64,000 nt of DNA from Pelagibacteraceae bacterium AG-422-I02 (GTDB taxonomy: Bacteria; Pseudomonadota; Alphaproteobacteria; Pelagibacterales; Pelagibacteraceae), in contig QCMS01000001.1 in NCBI GenBank assembly GCA_003213555.1, positions 1 to 64,000 on the forward strand, read 5' to 3'. Positions 1-10,645 of the stretch are shown in pieces; positions within the stretch are counted from its first letter, which is position 1, and each line of letters opens with the position of its first letter. The notes beneath the pieces were generated by a model. The model saw only the letters and a list, made by a program, of their open reading frames with translations, did no database searches and had not been told where the DNA came from. Made by a program: the position numbers and the translations under genes.

Positions 1-1
1 A

Positions 2-1609
2 AGGCCTCTCAGGGCAATTTTTGCAAGCTATAACAATAAAAAATTATCATTTAACTATGAACACCTTGATGCGACAGATGAAATAATTATAGAACAAGAT
101 TTAAATGTAAAAACTAAAAAAATAAAAGATTTTAAAGATTATTTAAACTTTTTAAAAAGCAATAAAATAACAGTAGACCATAAGGAAAGAGAAGAAATTA
201 TTCTTAAAAAAATCAGTTCATTTTCTCAATCTAAACAATACAAAGAAAAATTAAATACAAAGCTTTTAGAAGAGGTCGTTAATATTGTAGAGGATCCCAA
301 TTTACTTCATGTTAATTTTAATAAAGATTATTTAGAAATACCCAAAGAAATTATAATATCTACTTTAGAGAAACATCAAAGATATTTTCCAATTTTTGAT
401 AGTAGAGATAAACTAACTAATTATTTTTTTGTTATAGCAAACAAAAAAGATGAAAAAAAATTGATAACACAGGGAAATAAAAGGGTTGTTGAAGCAAGAT
501 TAGCGGATGCCAAATTTTTCTGGGATAAAGATAGATCTAAAAATTTGATTAAACAAATAGCTAACCTGAAATCAGTTACTTTCTATGAAAAGCTAGGAAC
601 TATTTATGACAAAACACAGAGACTAAGAAAATTGGCCGGTCTTTTGTCAGATGACTTAAATATTAATAAAGAAAAAGTTCAAGTAGCAGCTTCAATTTCT
701 AAATCTGATTTATGTTCAGACTTAGTTGGTGAATATCCAGAGCTTCAGGGTGTTATGGGAAAATATTTTGCGTTGGCACAAGGTTTTGAAGAAGATGTAG
801 CGAATTCGGTAAGTGATCATTATTTACCAGTAGGTCTAACATCAGTATTACCCAAGAAACCTTTTAGCTACTCCATTTCAATTGTAGATAAGATAGATAC
901 CTTAGTTGGTTTTTTTGTTATTGATGAAAAACCTACAAGTTCAAAAGATCCTTTTGCTTTAAGACGAGCTGCGATTGGATTACTTAGAATAATAATTGAA
1001 AATAAATTATCATTTAAACTTAGAGATTTAATCAGTTACGCTATAAGACTTTATCATGAACAAGGCGTTGAAATTAAAAATGAAAAATCTGAACAACAAG
1101 TTCTAGAATTTATAAAGGAAAGAATGCGAAACGTATTAAAATTGAAAAATATTAAAACCGATGTTATTGAAGCATCAATCAGTTCTCATGCTGGAGATAA
1201 TTTTCTGGCACTTTATGCAAAAACACTTTTAATGAATAAATATAAAAATAAAGGTATTGGACTAAATGCAATCAGCTCGTACAAAAGAGCGTCAAATATT
1301 TTAGATAAAGCTGGAAAGAGAATCACTGGTAGACCCGATGCTGTATTATTTAGAAAAGATGAAGAAAAAATACTTCATGAAAAAATAAATGAGATTCGGA
1401 AAGCTTTCACAGTTAAAGATGACAATAAGGACTACGAAAGCTTGTTGATAAAGCTTTCTAACACGAAAGAATCTACCGATAATTTTTTTGACAATGTCGT
1501 AGTAAATGATGAAAATCAAGATATTAAAAATAATCGATTAGAGCTGTTAAAAATGTTTTGTAATACTTTTGATAACTTTATTGATTTTTCAAAATTAGAG
1601 GGTCTGTAA
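2..1609 (+). CDS. glyS: Glycyl-tRNA synthetase beta subunit, 5'-truncated by window edge
   Basis: Reading frame of the 461..1609 ORF stays open to the window start (RPLRAIFASYNNKKLSFNYEHLDATDE...); GlyS motifs KRVVEARLADAKFFWDKD, DPFALRRAAIGLLRI; followed by ppdK. Confidence 0.95.
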   Translation, partial: RPLRAIFASYNNKKLSFNYEHLDATDEIIIEQDLNVKTKKIKDFKDYLNFLKSNKITVDHKEREEIILKKISSFSQSKQYKEKLNTKLLEEVVNIVEDPNLLHVNFNKDYLEIPKEIIISTLEKHQRYFPIFDSRDKLTNYFFVIANKKDEKKLITQGNKRVVEARLADAKFFWDKDRSKNLIKQIANLKSVTFYEKLGTIYDKTQRLRKLAGLLSDDLNINKEKVQVAASISKSDLCSDLVGEYPELQGVMGKYFALAQGFEEDVANSVSDHYLPVGLTSVLPKKPFSYSISIVDKIDTLVGFFVIDEKPTSSKDPFALRRAAIGLLRIIIENKLSFKLRDLISYAIRLYHEQGVEIKNEKSEQQVLEFIKERMRNVLKLKNIKTDVIEASISSHAGDNFLALYAKTLLMNKYKNKGIGLNAISSYKRASNILDKAGKRITGRPDAVLFRKDEEKILHEKINEIRKAFTVKDDNKDYESLLIKLSNTKESTDNFFDNVVVNDENQDIKNNRLELLKMFCNTFDNFIDFSKLEGL

Positions 1610-4269
1610 TGGCAAAAGTTGTATTTAGCTTTGATGATAAATCTGCCAAAAAGCTAAAAAATAAAAAAAATATTTTGGGTGGAAAGGGAGCAAACCTTGG
1701 TGAGATGGGTAGATTAGGTTTACCCGTTCCTCCAGGATTTACTATTACTACAGATGTTTGTGATCTATTTTACAAAAATAAAAAAAAATTACCAAAAAAA
1801 GTAATACAAAATATTGAGTCAGAGTTAAAGGTTATTGAAAAGAAAACTAAAAAGAAATTCGGTGATCTAAAAAATCCATTACTGGTATCAGTTAGATCAG
1901 GGGCTAGAATTTCAATGCCTGGCATGATGGACACAATTTTAAATCTTGGTCTTAATGATAAAACAGTTGAGTCATTAAAAAAGAAAACATCTAACGGAAG
2001 GTTTGCTAAAGATAGCTATAGAAGATTTATACAAATGTATAGCAATGTAGTCTTGGGTGTAGAAGGGCATTTGTTTGAAGAACTTATTGATAATTACAAG
2101 TTAACCAAAGGAGTTTTGCTAGACACAGATTTAGATGAGAGTGATTGGGATGGTTTAATTATTAATTTCAAAGAGTTAGTAAAAAAAGAAAGAAAAATTA
2201 ATTTTCCTCAAGATGTCAAAGAGCAATTACTAGGAGCAATCAATGCTGTATTTTTGTCTTGGGATAGTCAAAGAGCAAAAACTTATAGAAAATTAAATCA
2301 AATTCCAAACCACTGGGGAACAGCTGTAAATGTTCAAGCTATGGTTTTTGGAAATATGGGCGATGATTGCTCAACTGGTGTTGCCTTTACTAGAAATCCT
2401 TCAACAGGAGAAAATTCTTTTTTTGGAGAATTTTTAATAAACGCGCAGGGTGAAGATGTTGTAGCAGGCACAAGAACTCCTCAATATATCACCAAAAAAG
2501 CAAAACAAGACTCTGGATCAAAAGATCCATCAATGGAAGAGGCCATGCCTAAAGTTTATAAAGAACTTGCGAAGGTATTTCTTAAGTTAGAAAAGCATTA
2601 TAAAGATATGCAAGATATTGAGTTTACAGTAGAGAACAATAAACTTTGGATGCTACAAACAAGATCTGGAAAAAGAACAGCCAAAGCTGCGATTAAAATT
2701 GCAGTGGATATGGTAAAAGAAAAATTAATTTCAAAAAAAGAAGCAATAAAAAGAATTGATCCAAATACTTTGGATACTTTATTACATCCTACTTTGGACG
2801 ATACAGTTAAGAAGGAAGTAATTGCTTTGGGTTTACCTGCATCACCAGGAGCTGCAAGTGGTAAAGTTGTTTTTACTGCTGATGAAGCAGAAAAATTGAA
2901 CGGAATGATGCAAGACACAATATTAGTGAGGCTAGAAACTTCACCAGAGGATATACATGGTATGCATGCAGCTAAAGGTATTCTTACCGCTAGAGGAGGA
3001 ATGACAAGCCATGCTGCAGTAGTAGCAAGAGGAATGGGAAGACCATGTGTTTCTGGCTCAAGTGAAATAACAATCGATTACGAATTAAAACAATTCAAAG
3101 CTGGGGAAGTAATAATTAAAGAGGGAGATATTATTACTATAGATGGTGGCAGCGGAAAAGTAATGAAAGGGTTAGTCCCTACTGTTCAACCAGAAATTTC
3201 TGGATACTTCTCTAAAATAATGAAATGGGCTGATGAGTTTAGGAAATTAAAAGTAAGAACAAATGCTGAAACAGAAGCAGATAGTAAAACAGCTAGAGAG
3301 TTTGGTGCTGAAGGAATTGGTTTATGTAGAACTGAGCACATGTTCTTTGATGAAGAGAGAATTCTATCTGTTAGACAAATGATTTTGTCTAAATCAAAAG
3401 AAGACAGAAATAGCGCTCTAGATAAACTTCTACCTCATCAAAAAGAGGACTTTAAAAAAATATTTAAAGTTATGTCAGGTTTACCAGTTACAGTAAGATT
3501 ATTAGATCCACCACTTCATGAGTTTTTACCAAAAGCTGACAAAGACATAGAGGAAGTAGCAAGATCTTTAAATTTATCTGCAAAAGAAGTTAAAGACAGA
3601 ATTGCAGAGCTCCATGAGGAAAATCCTATGCTTGGACATAGAGGATGTAGACTTGGTATTTCTTTTCCTGAGATTTATGAGATGCAGTGTAGAGCAATAT
3701 TTGAATCTATAGTTGAATTAAAAAAACAAAAAGTAAAAGCAGCTTTTGTAGAAATAATGATACCTTTAGTATCCACTGATTCTGAATTAAAAATTTTAAG
3801 AGCTTTAGTTAATAAAATTGCCAAAGAAATAGAAAAAGAAAATAAATTAAAACTTGAATATATGGTGGGTACTATGATTGAATTACCGCGTGCCGCATTA
3901 CAAGCGAAGTCTATTTCAAAATATGCTGATTTCTTTAGCTTTGGAACTAATGATTTAACTCAAACGACTTTAGGAATAAGTCGAGACGACTCAGGAAAAT
4001 TTTTAAACGATTATATTGATAATAAAATTTTTGATGTAGATCCATTTGTTAGTATTGATCAAAATGGAGTAGGTGAGCTAGTTGAAATAGCATCTTCAAG
4101 AGGCAGAAAGACAAATAAAAATATTAAGTTAGGGATATGTGGTGAACACGGTGGTGATCCAAAGAGTATTGAATTTTGTTCTAGAACGGGACTAAACTAT
4201 GTTTCCTGCTCTCCATTCAGAGTGCCAGTTGCGCGATTAGCAGCAGCTCAAGCAGAACTATCTAAATAA
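1609..4269 (+). CDS. ppdK: Pyruvate, phosphate dikinase
   Basis: 886 aa; GGKGANLGEM, swivelling-His motif GGMTSHAAVVARGMG, C-terminal GICGEHGGDP. Confidence 0.97.
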   Translation: MAKVVFSFDDKSAKKLKNKKNILGGKGANLGEMGRLGLPVPPGFTITTDVCDLFYKNKKKLPKKVIQNIESELKVIEKKTKKKFGDLKNPLLVSVRSGARISMPGMMDTILNLGLNDKTVESLKKKTSNGRFAKDSYRRFIQMYSNVVLGVEGHLFEELIDNYKLTKGVLLDTDLDESDWDGLIINFKELVKKERKINFPQDVKEQLLGAINAVFLSWDSQRAKTYRKLNQIPNHWGTAVNVQAMVFGNMGDDCSTGVAFTRNPSTGENSFFGEFLINAQGEDVVAGTRTPQYITKKAKQDSGSKDPSMEEAMPKVYKELAKVFLKLEKHYKDMQDIEFTVENNKLWMLQTRSGKRTAKAAIKIAVDMVKEKLISKKEAIKRIDPNTLDTLLHPTLDDTVKKEVIALGLPASPGAASGKVVFTADEAEKLNGMMQDTILVRLETSPEDIHGMHAAKGILTARGGMTSHAAVVARGMGRPCVSGSSEITIDYELKQFKAGEVIIKEGDIITIDGGSGKVMKGLVPTVQPEISGYFSKIMKWADEFRKLKVRTNAETEADSKTAREFGAEGIGLCRTEHMFFDEERILSVRQMILSKSKEDRNSALDKLLPHQKEDFKKIFKVMSGLPVTVRLLDPPLHEFLPKADKDIEEVARSLNLSAKEVKDRIAELHEENPMLGHRGCRLGISFPEIYEMQCRAIFESIVELKKQKVKAAFVEIMIPLVSTDSELKILRALVNKIAKEIEKENKLKLEYMVGTMIELPRAALQAKSISKYADFFSFGTNDLTQTTLGISRDDSGKFLNDYIDNKIFDVDPFVSIDQNGVGELVEIASSRGRKTNKNIKLGICGEHGGDPKSIEFCSRTGLNYVSCSPFRVPVARLAAAQAELSK

Positions 4270-5103
4270 TAAAGTTGAGTCAAATGATTTAGCGCTATGG
4301 GTAATTGCTCCTACTGAAATTCTATCTATCCCCGTTTTTGATATTTGTTTGATATTTTTTAAAGTAGCATTACCAGAGTACTCTGTTTGATACTTGTTTT
4401 TACAAAGCTTAATACATTTTTTTAATTGTGAAGAGTTCATATTATCAAATAGTATTCTTTTAAATTTTAAACCTAAAATCTGTTTGAGTTGATTGATGTT
4501 TTCTATTTCAACAGTAATAATTTTTTTTGTTTTAATAGCTTTTTTAATTAAACTGCTAAGACTTTTAGATGCACTAATATGATTATCTTTGATAAGAATT
4601 TCATCGCTTAAATTGTATCTATGATTATACCCTCCGCCTTTTTTAACCGCATATTTTTGAAGTGTTCTTAAATTCGGTGTTGTTTTTCTAGTGCAACAGA
4701 TCTTTGTTTTTTTACTAATCTTTTTTACGAATTGATTGGTAATTGTTGCTATACCTGAGGCATGATTAAGAAAATTTAAAGCAGTTCTTTCAGCTGATAA
4801 GATAGTTTTTGTCATAGCTTTTATTTCAGCAATCACCTTGTTCTTTTTAATTTTTTTTCCATCAGAGACTTTTTTGATAAAGACTGTTTCTCTTCCAATT
4901 AATTTAAAGGCTGCTTTGCAGAACTCTAATCCAGCAACTATTCCATCTTGTTTAGCTATTATCCTAGCTTTAATAATTTTATTTTTTGATTTTATGAGGT
5001 TAGTAGTTATGTCACCTCTAGGTCTTAGGTCTTCCTCCAAAGCCATTTCTACTACTGATTTGATATAAAATTTATTTAATTTTTGCACTGATCTAACGAC
5101 CAA
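4258..5103 (-). CDS. nadC: Nicotinate-nucleotide pyrophosphorylase (carboxylating)
   Basis: EDLRPRGDITT, TRKTTPNLRTLQKYAVKKGGGYNHRYNLSDEILIKDNH; next to nadA. Confidence 0.95.
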   Translation of the reverse strand: MVVRSVQKLNKFYIKSVVEMALEEDLRPRGDITTNLIKSKNKIIKARIIAKQDGIVAGLEFCKAAFKLIGRETVFIKKVSDGKKIKKNKVIAEIKAMTKTILSAERTALNFLNHASGIATITNQFVKKISKKTKICCTRKTTPNLRTLQKYAVKKGGGYNHRYNLSDEILIKDNHISASKSLSSLIKKAIKTKKIITVEIENINQLKQILGLKFKRILFDNMNSSQLKKCIKLCKNKYQTEYSGNATLKNIKQISKTGIDRISVGAITHSAKSFDSTLLFR

Positions 5104-6082
5104 TTTCAGTCATTCTTTGTACAGATTGTCTTGCTGCTTTAGCCATTTTTTCTTCAATGAAAATTTCATTCTTTTCACTCTCTAAACAATCAAGAATTTT
5201 TTGTAAGGTAATTTTTTTCATGTAAGGACAAAGATTGCATGGCTTAATAAATTCAACATTAGGATTATCTGCTTGAACATTATCACTCATCGAACATTCA
5301 GTAACCAACATAACTTTTTTTGGTTGATTTTTCTTAACATAATCAATCATGCCTCCAGTCGAACCAGCAAAATCACAAGCATCTAAAACATCGCTTGGGC
5401 ATTCAGGGTGACCTATAACTTTAATTCCGGGGTTTGCTTTTCTGATATCTTGAATTTCTTTTGGAGAAAATTGTTCATGTACGATACAAGAGCCTTTCCA
5501 AGAAATAATTTTAACTTTAGTTTGTTTAGCCACATAATTTGCTAAATGTTGGTCAGGCAAGAATATTACTTTATCAGTATTTAATGACTCAACTACTTTA
5601 ACTGCGTTAGCAGAAGTACAACATACATCAGTTTCAGCTTTCACATCAGCAGAAGTGTTTACATACGATACGACTGGAACACCTGGATATTGTTTTTTTA
5701 ATAATCTTACATCTTCGCCCGTCAATGAGGCAGCAAGTGAACATCCTGCATCCATATCAGGGATCAGTACTTTTTTATCCGGACTCATTAATTTTGCTGT
5801 CTCAGCCATAAAATGAACTCCGCAAAGAACTATTATATCAGCAGAAGTTTTTGCAGCTTCAACTGCGAGAGCTAATGAGTCAGCTGCAATGTCAGAAACT
5901 CCATGGTATATTTCTGGTGTTTGATAATTATGGGCAAGAATTACAGCGTTTTTTTCTTTTTTTAATTTATTAATTTTCTCTATTAGAGGTGCATGCACTT
6001 TCCACTCTATTTCAGGAACGTGTTTGGAGATCTTTTTATAAATCTCAGAAGAGCTTCTATTAAACTGTTCTTGTGCAGACAT
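5093..6082 (-). CDS. nadA: Quinolinate synthase A
   Basis: AVILAHNYQTPEIY, HPECPSDVLDACDFAGSTGGM, conserved Fe-S cysteines. Confidence 0.96.
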   Translation of the reverse strand: MSAQEQFNRSSSEIYKKISKHVPEIEWKVHAPLIEKINKLKKEKNAVILAHNYQTPEIYHGVSDIAADSLALAVEAAKTSADIIVLCGVHFMAETAKLMSPDKKVLIPDMDAGCSLAASLTGEDVRLLKKQYPGVPVVSYVNTSADVKAETDVCCTSANAVKVVESLNTDKVIFLPDQHLANYVAKQTKVKIISWKGSCIVHEQFSPKEIQDIRKANPGIKVIGHPECPSDVLDACDFAGSTGGMIDYVKKNQPKKVMLVTECSMSDNVQADNPNVEFIKPCNLCPYMKKITLQKILDCLESEKNEIFIEEKMAKAARQSVQRMTEIGR

Positions 6083-6146
6083 ACTTATTCTAATCTATCA
6101 ACTTGAACTAATATTGTCATTCATTTATTGTCGCATTATTATTAAA

Positions 6147-6230
6147 GCGGTCGTGCTGAAATTGGTAGACAGGCACGCTTGAGGGGCGTGTGGGTTTCCC
6201 GTGAGAGTTCGAGTCTCTCCGACCGCACCA
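6147..6230 (+). tRNA. tRNA-Leu(GAG), 3' CCA encoded
   Basis: gcggtcgtgctgaaattggtagacaggcacgcttgaggggcgtg...gagttcgagtctctccgaccgcacca; acceptor stem gcggtcg/cgaccgc, anticodon stem cacgc/gcgtg with GAG, class II variable arm. Confidence 0.95.
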
Positions 6231-6242
6231 AAAAGCTTATTT

Positions 6243-6362
6243 ATGATTGAATATTTAAAAAAAAATAAACGAATAGTGCTTATAATTTTAGTTATAGCTT
6301 TTATTGAATTGAGCGGGTATGGGATCTTAGCTTCTCTTTCAAGATTATTAAACGCTCTTTAA
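6243..6362 (+). CDS. Putative 39-aa single-TM micro-protein
   Basis: Hand translation MIEYLKKNKRIVLIILVIAFIELSGYGILASLSRLLNAL*; basic N-terminus plus hydrophobic helix; not in the supplied ORF track. Confidence 0.45.
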   Translation: MIEYLKKNKRIVLIILVIAFIELSGYGILASLSRLLNAL

Positions 6363-7229
6363 AATTCTACATTTTTTGTTATTCACTAAAAGTTCTTTAT
6401 TTTCAAATTCTTCAACATTTGGATCAATTACTTTTAACAAACCAAATGGATAAGGTTGTTCAATAAGTATTTTACCTATTTTAGTTTTATTATAAAAAAT
6501 TTCCTCTCCTAAGTTTAATTTTTCGGTAGAAGAAATTGGCAATAATCTTCTTCTTAATTTTTCTTTTAATTTCATTCTAGCAGTGTTTTCTTGACCGATA
6601 TAGCAACCTTTTTTGAAATCTATTGCGTTAAGTTCCTCAAAGTTTGCCTCTAATCCAAACAATTGATCTTTTAAATTTTCAATACCTTTTATTGGAATTC
6701 CTAAAGAATGTGCTTTTGCAAAATATGCATCAGGCTTTATTATCTTTAAGTTTAATTTTTTAATCGTGAGGTGTAATTTTTCTAATGATGAGACGATTCT
6801 TGCTCCTAAATTTTTATTTCTAGGATCTAGAAAAAGAGGGCTACCCCTAAATTCTATTGTATCGCCAGTTTTATTTTCACTTTTTTGTATATCTAAAAAT
6901 TTTTCTGAGTTAATTAACCCAATTACATAATCGTTAGAAATATCTGATAATTCAATTTTTGATCTTAATTTATATTTTGATAAGTAATTTATAATTTCAT
7001 TTGTAAATTTATTGTCACAGTCTAATAAATAACCATTTTTTGATTGTATTAAAAAAAATTCAAATAAATATTTGCCTTGAGGCGTAAAAAGAGCTGAAAA
7101 TATTGAGGTAGATAAGTTTACTTTTTCAATATCATTTGTAATGATATTTTGCAGAAAATTTTTAACATCTTCACCTGTAATTAAGATTAATCCACGGTCC
7201 TCTAATAAAATAATTTGATCTTTATCCAT
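6348..7229 (-). CDS. ygfZ: Folate-binding protein YgfZ (Fe-S cluster repair / aminomethyltransferase-like)
   Basis: KKGCYIGQENTARM signature (K-G-C-Y-x-G-Q-E). Confidence 0.9.
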   Translation of the reverse strand: MDKDQIILLEDRGLILITGEDVKNFLQNIITNDIEKVNLSTSIFSALFTPQGKYLFEFFLIQSKNGYLLDCDNKFTNEIINYLSKYKLRSKIELSDISNDYVIGLINSEKFLDIQKSENKTGDTIEFRGSPLFLDPRNKNLGARIVSSLEKLHLTIKKLNLKIIKPDAYFAKAHSLGIPIKGIENLKDQLFGLEANFEELNAIDFKKGCYIGQENTARMKLKEKLRRRLLPISSTEKLNLGEEIFYNKTKIGKILIEQPYPFGLLKVIDPNVEEFENKELLVNNKKCRILKSV

Positions 7230-7267
7230 ATTTGTAAATATATACTGTATAGTATATTTTTTAAATC

Positions 7268-8581
7268 ATGTCTGATAATTTTAGTCTAATTATAAAAAAT
7301 GGTTCTTGCTACATAGGTGGCAAGCTCACAAAAACAGATATTGGTTTATCAGGCAACAAGATTAAAAAGATTGGCAAAATCGAACTTAACAGCTCTAAAG
7401 TTTATGACGCTACACATAAAGTTGTTTTGCCAGGTATCATTGATACTCAAGTTCACTTTAGAGAGCCAGGATCGACTGATGCAGAAGATTTAGAAAGTGG
7501 AAGTAGAGCTGCGGTGTTAGGCGGAGTAACCTCTTTATTTGAAATGCCTAACACTAACCCTCCTACATCTAATTTGGTTGAGTTCGATAAAAAGTTACAA
7601 GCAGCTAAAAATAGAATGCATAGTAATTATGCTTTTTATTTTGGAGCAACACCTGACAATACTAATCAACTTGCTAAACTAAAAGGTGTTGAAGGATGTT
7701 GTGGTGTTAAATTATTTGCGGGTTCATCAACAGGGAACTTATTAGTAGACAAAGAGGACGACATCGAAAAAGTAATTTCTAGTAGTGATAGAATCGTTTC
7801 TATTCACTCCGAAGATGAAGATATTATAAAACTTAGAAAAAAATTTATTAAAAAAGGAGATGTTCATTCACACGCCGAGTGGAGAAATGTAGAAGTTGCA
7901 ATGTCTTCTACTCGAAGGGTAGTTAAAATTGCAGAGCGATATAATAAAAAAATTCATGTCCTTCATGTTACGACGAGAGACGAAGTAGATTTTTTAGCTA
8001 TGCACAAAAAAAATGTTACTTTCGAAACTACACCTCAGCATTTAACTATGTACGCACCAGATTGTTACGACAAACTTGGAACTTATGCTCAAATGAATCC
8101 TCCTTTAAGAGCTAAAGAACATTATGATCGTTTATGGTTAGCAATTAAGAATAATATAGTCGATGTGCTAGGTTCCGACCATGCCCCACACTTAAAAGAA
8201 AATAAAGACAAAGAATATCCAAATTCCCCTTCAGGTATGCCAGGAGTTCAAACTATTTTTCCAGTTATGCTGGATCATGTAAATAATGGAAAACTAACAC
8301 TGCAACAACTGATAAACCTAATGTGTGAAAATCCTTGTAAAATTTTTGGGATTAAAAATAAGGGATATCTAAAAGAGGGTTACGACGCAGATTTAACAAT
8401 TGCTGATATTAATAAAGAGGTTGTTATCAAAAATGAGATGATAGCAAGTAAATGTAAATGGACACCTTTTAATAATCATAAAGTAAAAGGATTCCCTGTA
8501 GCTACAATCGTAAATGGTCATTTGGTAATGTCTGATGGTAAAGTGATTGCGGAGTCTAAAGGAACACCGTTAAAGTTTTAA
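7268..8581 (+). CDS. pyrC: Dihydroorotase
   Basis: GIIDTQVHFREPGSTDAEDLESGSRAAVLGGVT, LGSDHAPH. Confidence 0.93.
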   Translation: MSDNFSLIIKNGSCYIGGKLTKTDIGLSGNKIKKIGKIELNSSKVYDATHKVVLPGIIDTQVHFREPGSTDAEDLESGSRAAVLGGVTSLFEMPNTNPPTSNLVEFDKKLQAAKNRMHSNYAFYFGATPDNTNQLAKLKGVEGCCGVKLFAGSSTGNLLVDKEDDIEKVISSSDRIVSIHSEDEDIIKLRKKFIKKGDVHSHAEWRNVEVAMSSTRRVVKIAERYNKKIHVLHVTTRDEVDFLAMHKKNVTFETTPQHLTMYAPDCYDKLGTYAQMNPPLRAKEHYDRLWLAIKNNIVDVLGSDHAPHLKENKDKEYPNSPSGMPGVQTIFPVMLDHVNNGKLTLQQLINLMCENPCKIFGIKNKGYLKEGYDADLTIADINKEVVIKNEMIASKCKWTPFNNHKVKGFPVATIVNGHLVMSDGKVIAESKGTPLKF

Positions 8582-10522
8582 AATTTTGTTGTCAACTAGG
8601 TCAGCTTTTATTTCATCTAAGATAGCTGGATCATCTATTGTGGCTGGCATTTTATAAGGTTCATTATCAGCAATCTTTCTTACTGTTCCTCTTAAAACTT
8701 TTCCTGATCTTGTCTTAGGCAATCTTTTTACAACAATAGCTATCTTAAAAGCTGCGACGGGACCAACTTTTTCTCTGACCATCTTTATACATTCGCTGAT
8801 TATATCTTTCTTATCTTTTGTAACACCAGCTTTTAAAGCTAGTAAGCCGATGGGTAGTTGCCCTTTTAATTTGTCAGCAATACCTATGACAGCACATTCA
8901 GCTACATCTTTATGCTCAGCCAAAACTTCCTCGATTGCTCCAGTTGACAATCTATGACCAGCAACATTTATAATGTCATCAGTTCTAGACATGATCCATA
9001 CGTAACCGTCTTCGTCAATGTGTCCCGCGTCATAAGTTTGATAATATCCAGGATAAGTAGACATATAATTTTCTTTATATCTTTTATCAGCACCCCAAAG
9101 TGTTGGAAAAGTTCCTGGCGGGAGTGGAAGTTTAACCACTATGTCTCCCATTTTTCCTGGACCAACCTCTTTACCTTCAGAATTTAAAACTTTCAAATCA
9201 TAACCAGGCACTGGTTTAAATGCAGATCCATATTTAACAGGGAAAGATTCAATTCCAGTGCAATCAGAAGTGATTGCCCAACTAGTTTCAGTTTGCCACC
9301 AATGATCAATCACAGGTGAGTTGGATAATTTCTCAAACCATTTAATTGTGTCAGGATCTGCTCGCTCACCTGCTAAAAATAATTTGTCGAACTTACTTAA
9401 ATCATATTTTTTAAAAAATTCACCATTAGGATCCTCCTTTTTAATTGCTCTAATTGCAGTAGGAGCTGTGAAAAGAGATTTAACTTTGTGCTCTGATATT
9501 ACTCTCCAAAAAACACCAGCATCCGGGGTACCTACTGGTTTTCCCTCAAATAAAACTGTAGTACATCCATAAAATAACGGAGCATATACGATGTAAGAGT
9601 GTCCTACTATCCAACCAATATCACTTGCGGACCACCATACGTCGTCTTGATTGATGTTATAAATATTTTTCATAGTCCACTTCAAAGCAACAATATGGCC
9701 GCCGATATCTCTCACGATTCCTTTTGGTAAACCTGTAGTACCCGATGTATAAAGTATATAAGCATAGTCATTAGCATTCATTTTCTCACACTCTGCAGGT
9801 TTCGCATTTTTATGAGCATCTTCCCAAGTAATATCTATTTTAGAATCAAGCTCTGCTTTATCTTTTTTTCTCTGAAAAATAATACATCTATCTGGTTTAT
9901 GATTTGCAAGCTCTAAAGCTTTATTAACCAACGGTTTGTAGTGAACAGTTCTACCAGGTTCATAACCACATGAAGCTGTTACCAAAATTTTTGCTTTAGA
10001 GTCATCAATTCTACTTGCAAGTTCATTCGCTGCAAAGCCACCAAACACAACTGAGTGAACTGCTCCTATTCTTCCACATGCAAGCATAGCAATCACTGCC
10101 TCAGGTATCATTGGCATATAAATGATTACTCTGTCACCTTTATTAATACCTTGATTTTTTAAGGCTCCTGCAAACAAAGAAACCTTATCCCTTAATTCAT
10201 TGTAAGTTATATTTTTTTTTGTTCCAGTAATCGGGCTATCATAGATAATTGCAAGTTTGTCACCTCTTCCTTCATTGATATGAAGATCTAAAGCGTTGTA
10301 ACAAGTATTTGTAACACCGTCTTCAAACCATTTATAGAATGGAGGTTTATCTGAATTTAAAATTTTTGTTGGTTTTTTGTACCAAAAAATGTTTTCAGAT
10401 ATATTTTTCCAAAACTCTTCTCTGTTTTGGATAGATTTTTGATAAATATCGTTATATTTTTGATTCAATTTATACCCCCTAAAAACTCTATTATTTGGAG
10501 AGTATTCCACAAATATCCCCAA
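8570..10522 (-). CDS. prpE: Propionyl-/acetyl-CoA synthetase (PrpE-like acyl-CoA synthetase); true start may be downstream of the ORF start
   Basis: AMP-binding YILYTSGTTGLPKGIVRD, SRTDDIINVAGHRLSTGAIEE, KTRSGKVLRGTVRKI. Confidence 0.88.
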   Translation of the reverse strand: MGIFVEYSPNNRVFRGYKLNQKYNDIYQKSIQNREEFWKNISENIFWYKKPTKILNSDKPPFYKWFEDGVTNTCYNALDLHINEGRGDKLAIIYDSPITGTKKNITYNELRDKVSLFAGALKNQGINKGDRVIIYMPMIPEAVIAMLACGRIGAVHSVVFGGFAANELASRIDDSKAKILVTASCGYEPGRTVHYKPLVNKALELANHKPDRCIIFQRKKDKAELDSKIDITWEDAHKNAKPAECEKMNANDYAYILYTSGTTGLPKGIVRDIGGHIVALKWTMKNIYNINQDDVWWSASDIGWIVGHSYIVYAPLFYGCTTVLFEGKPVGTPDAGVFWRVISEHKVKSLFTAPTAIRAIKKEDPNGEFFKKYDLSKFDKLFLAGERADPDTIKWFEKLSNSPVIDHWWQTETSWAITSDCTGIESFPVKYGSAFKPVPGYDLKVLNSEGKEVGPGKMGDIVVKLPLPPGTFPTLWGADKRYKENYMSTYPGYYQTYDAGHIDEDGYVWIMSRTDDIINVAGHRLSTGAIEEVLAEHKDVAECAVIGIADKLKGQLPIGLLALKAGVTKDKKDIISECIKMVREKVGPVAAFKIAIVVKRLPKTRSGKVLRGTVRKIADNEPYKMPATIDDPAILDEIKADLVDNKILKL

Positions 10523-10645
10523 AAAAAAATAAAAAAACCAATAAAAATGCGGGTTTTTAGTAAAAAAAACACTTCACTGTAACTTTGTTTTTTACTATGT
10601 TCCCACCAATTGCTCGGTAGCGGTTAGATTTACCGTTTGTCTGAG

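Noticed and set aside
461-1609. Annotated ATG at 461 as the start of glyS
   Set aside because: The frame is open and GlyS-like upstream to position 2, so the gene is truncated by the window edge, not starting at 461.
2598-2918. Antisense ORF within ppdK (106 aa)
   Set aside because: Entirely opposite a strongly conserved gene; no recognisable domain; expected by-product of AT-rich codon usage.
8954-9572. Plus-strand ORFs opposite prpE
   Set aside because: Shadow ORFs of a clear acyl-CoA synthetase gene.
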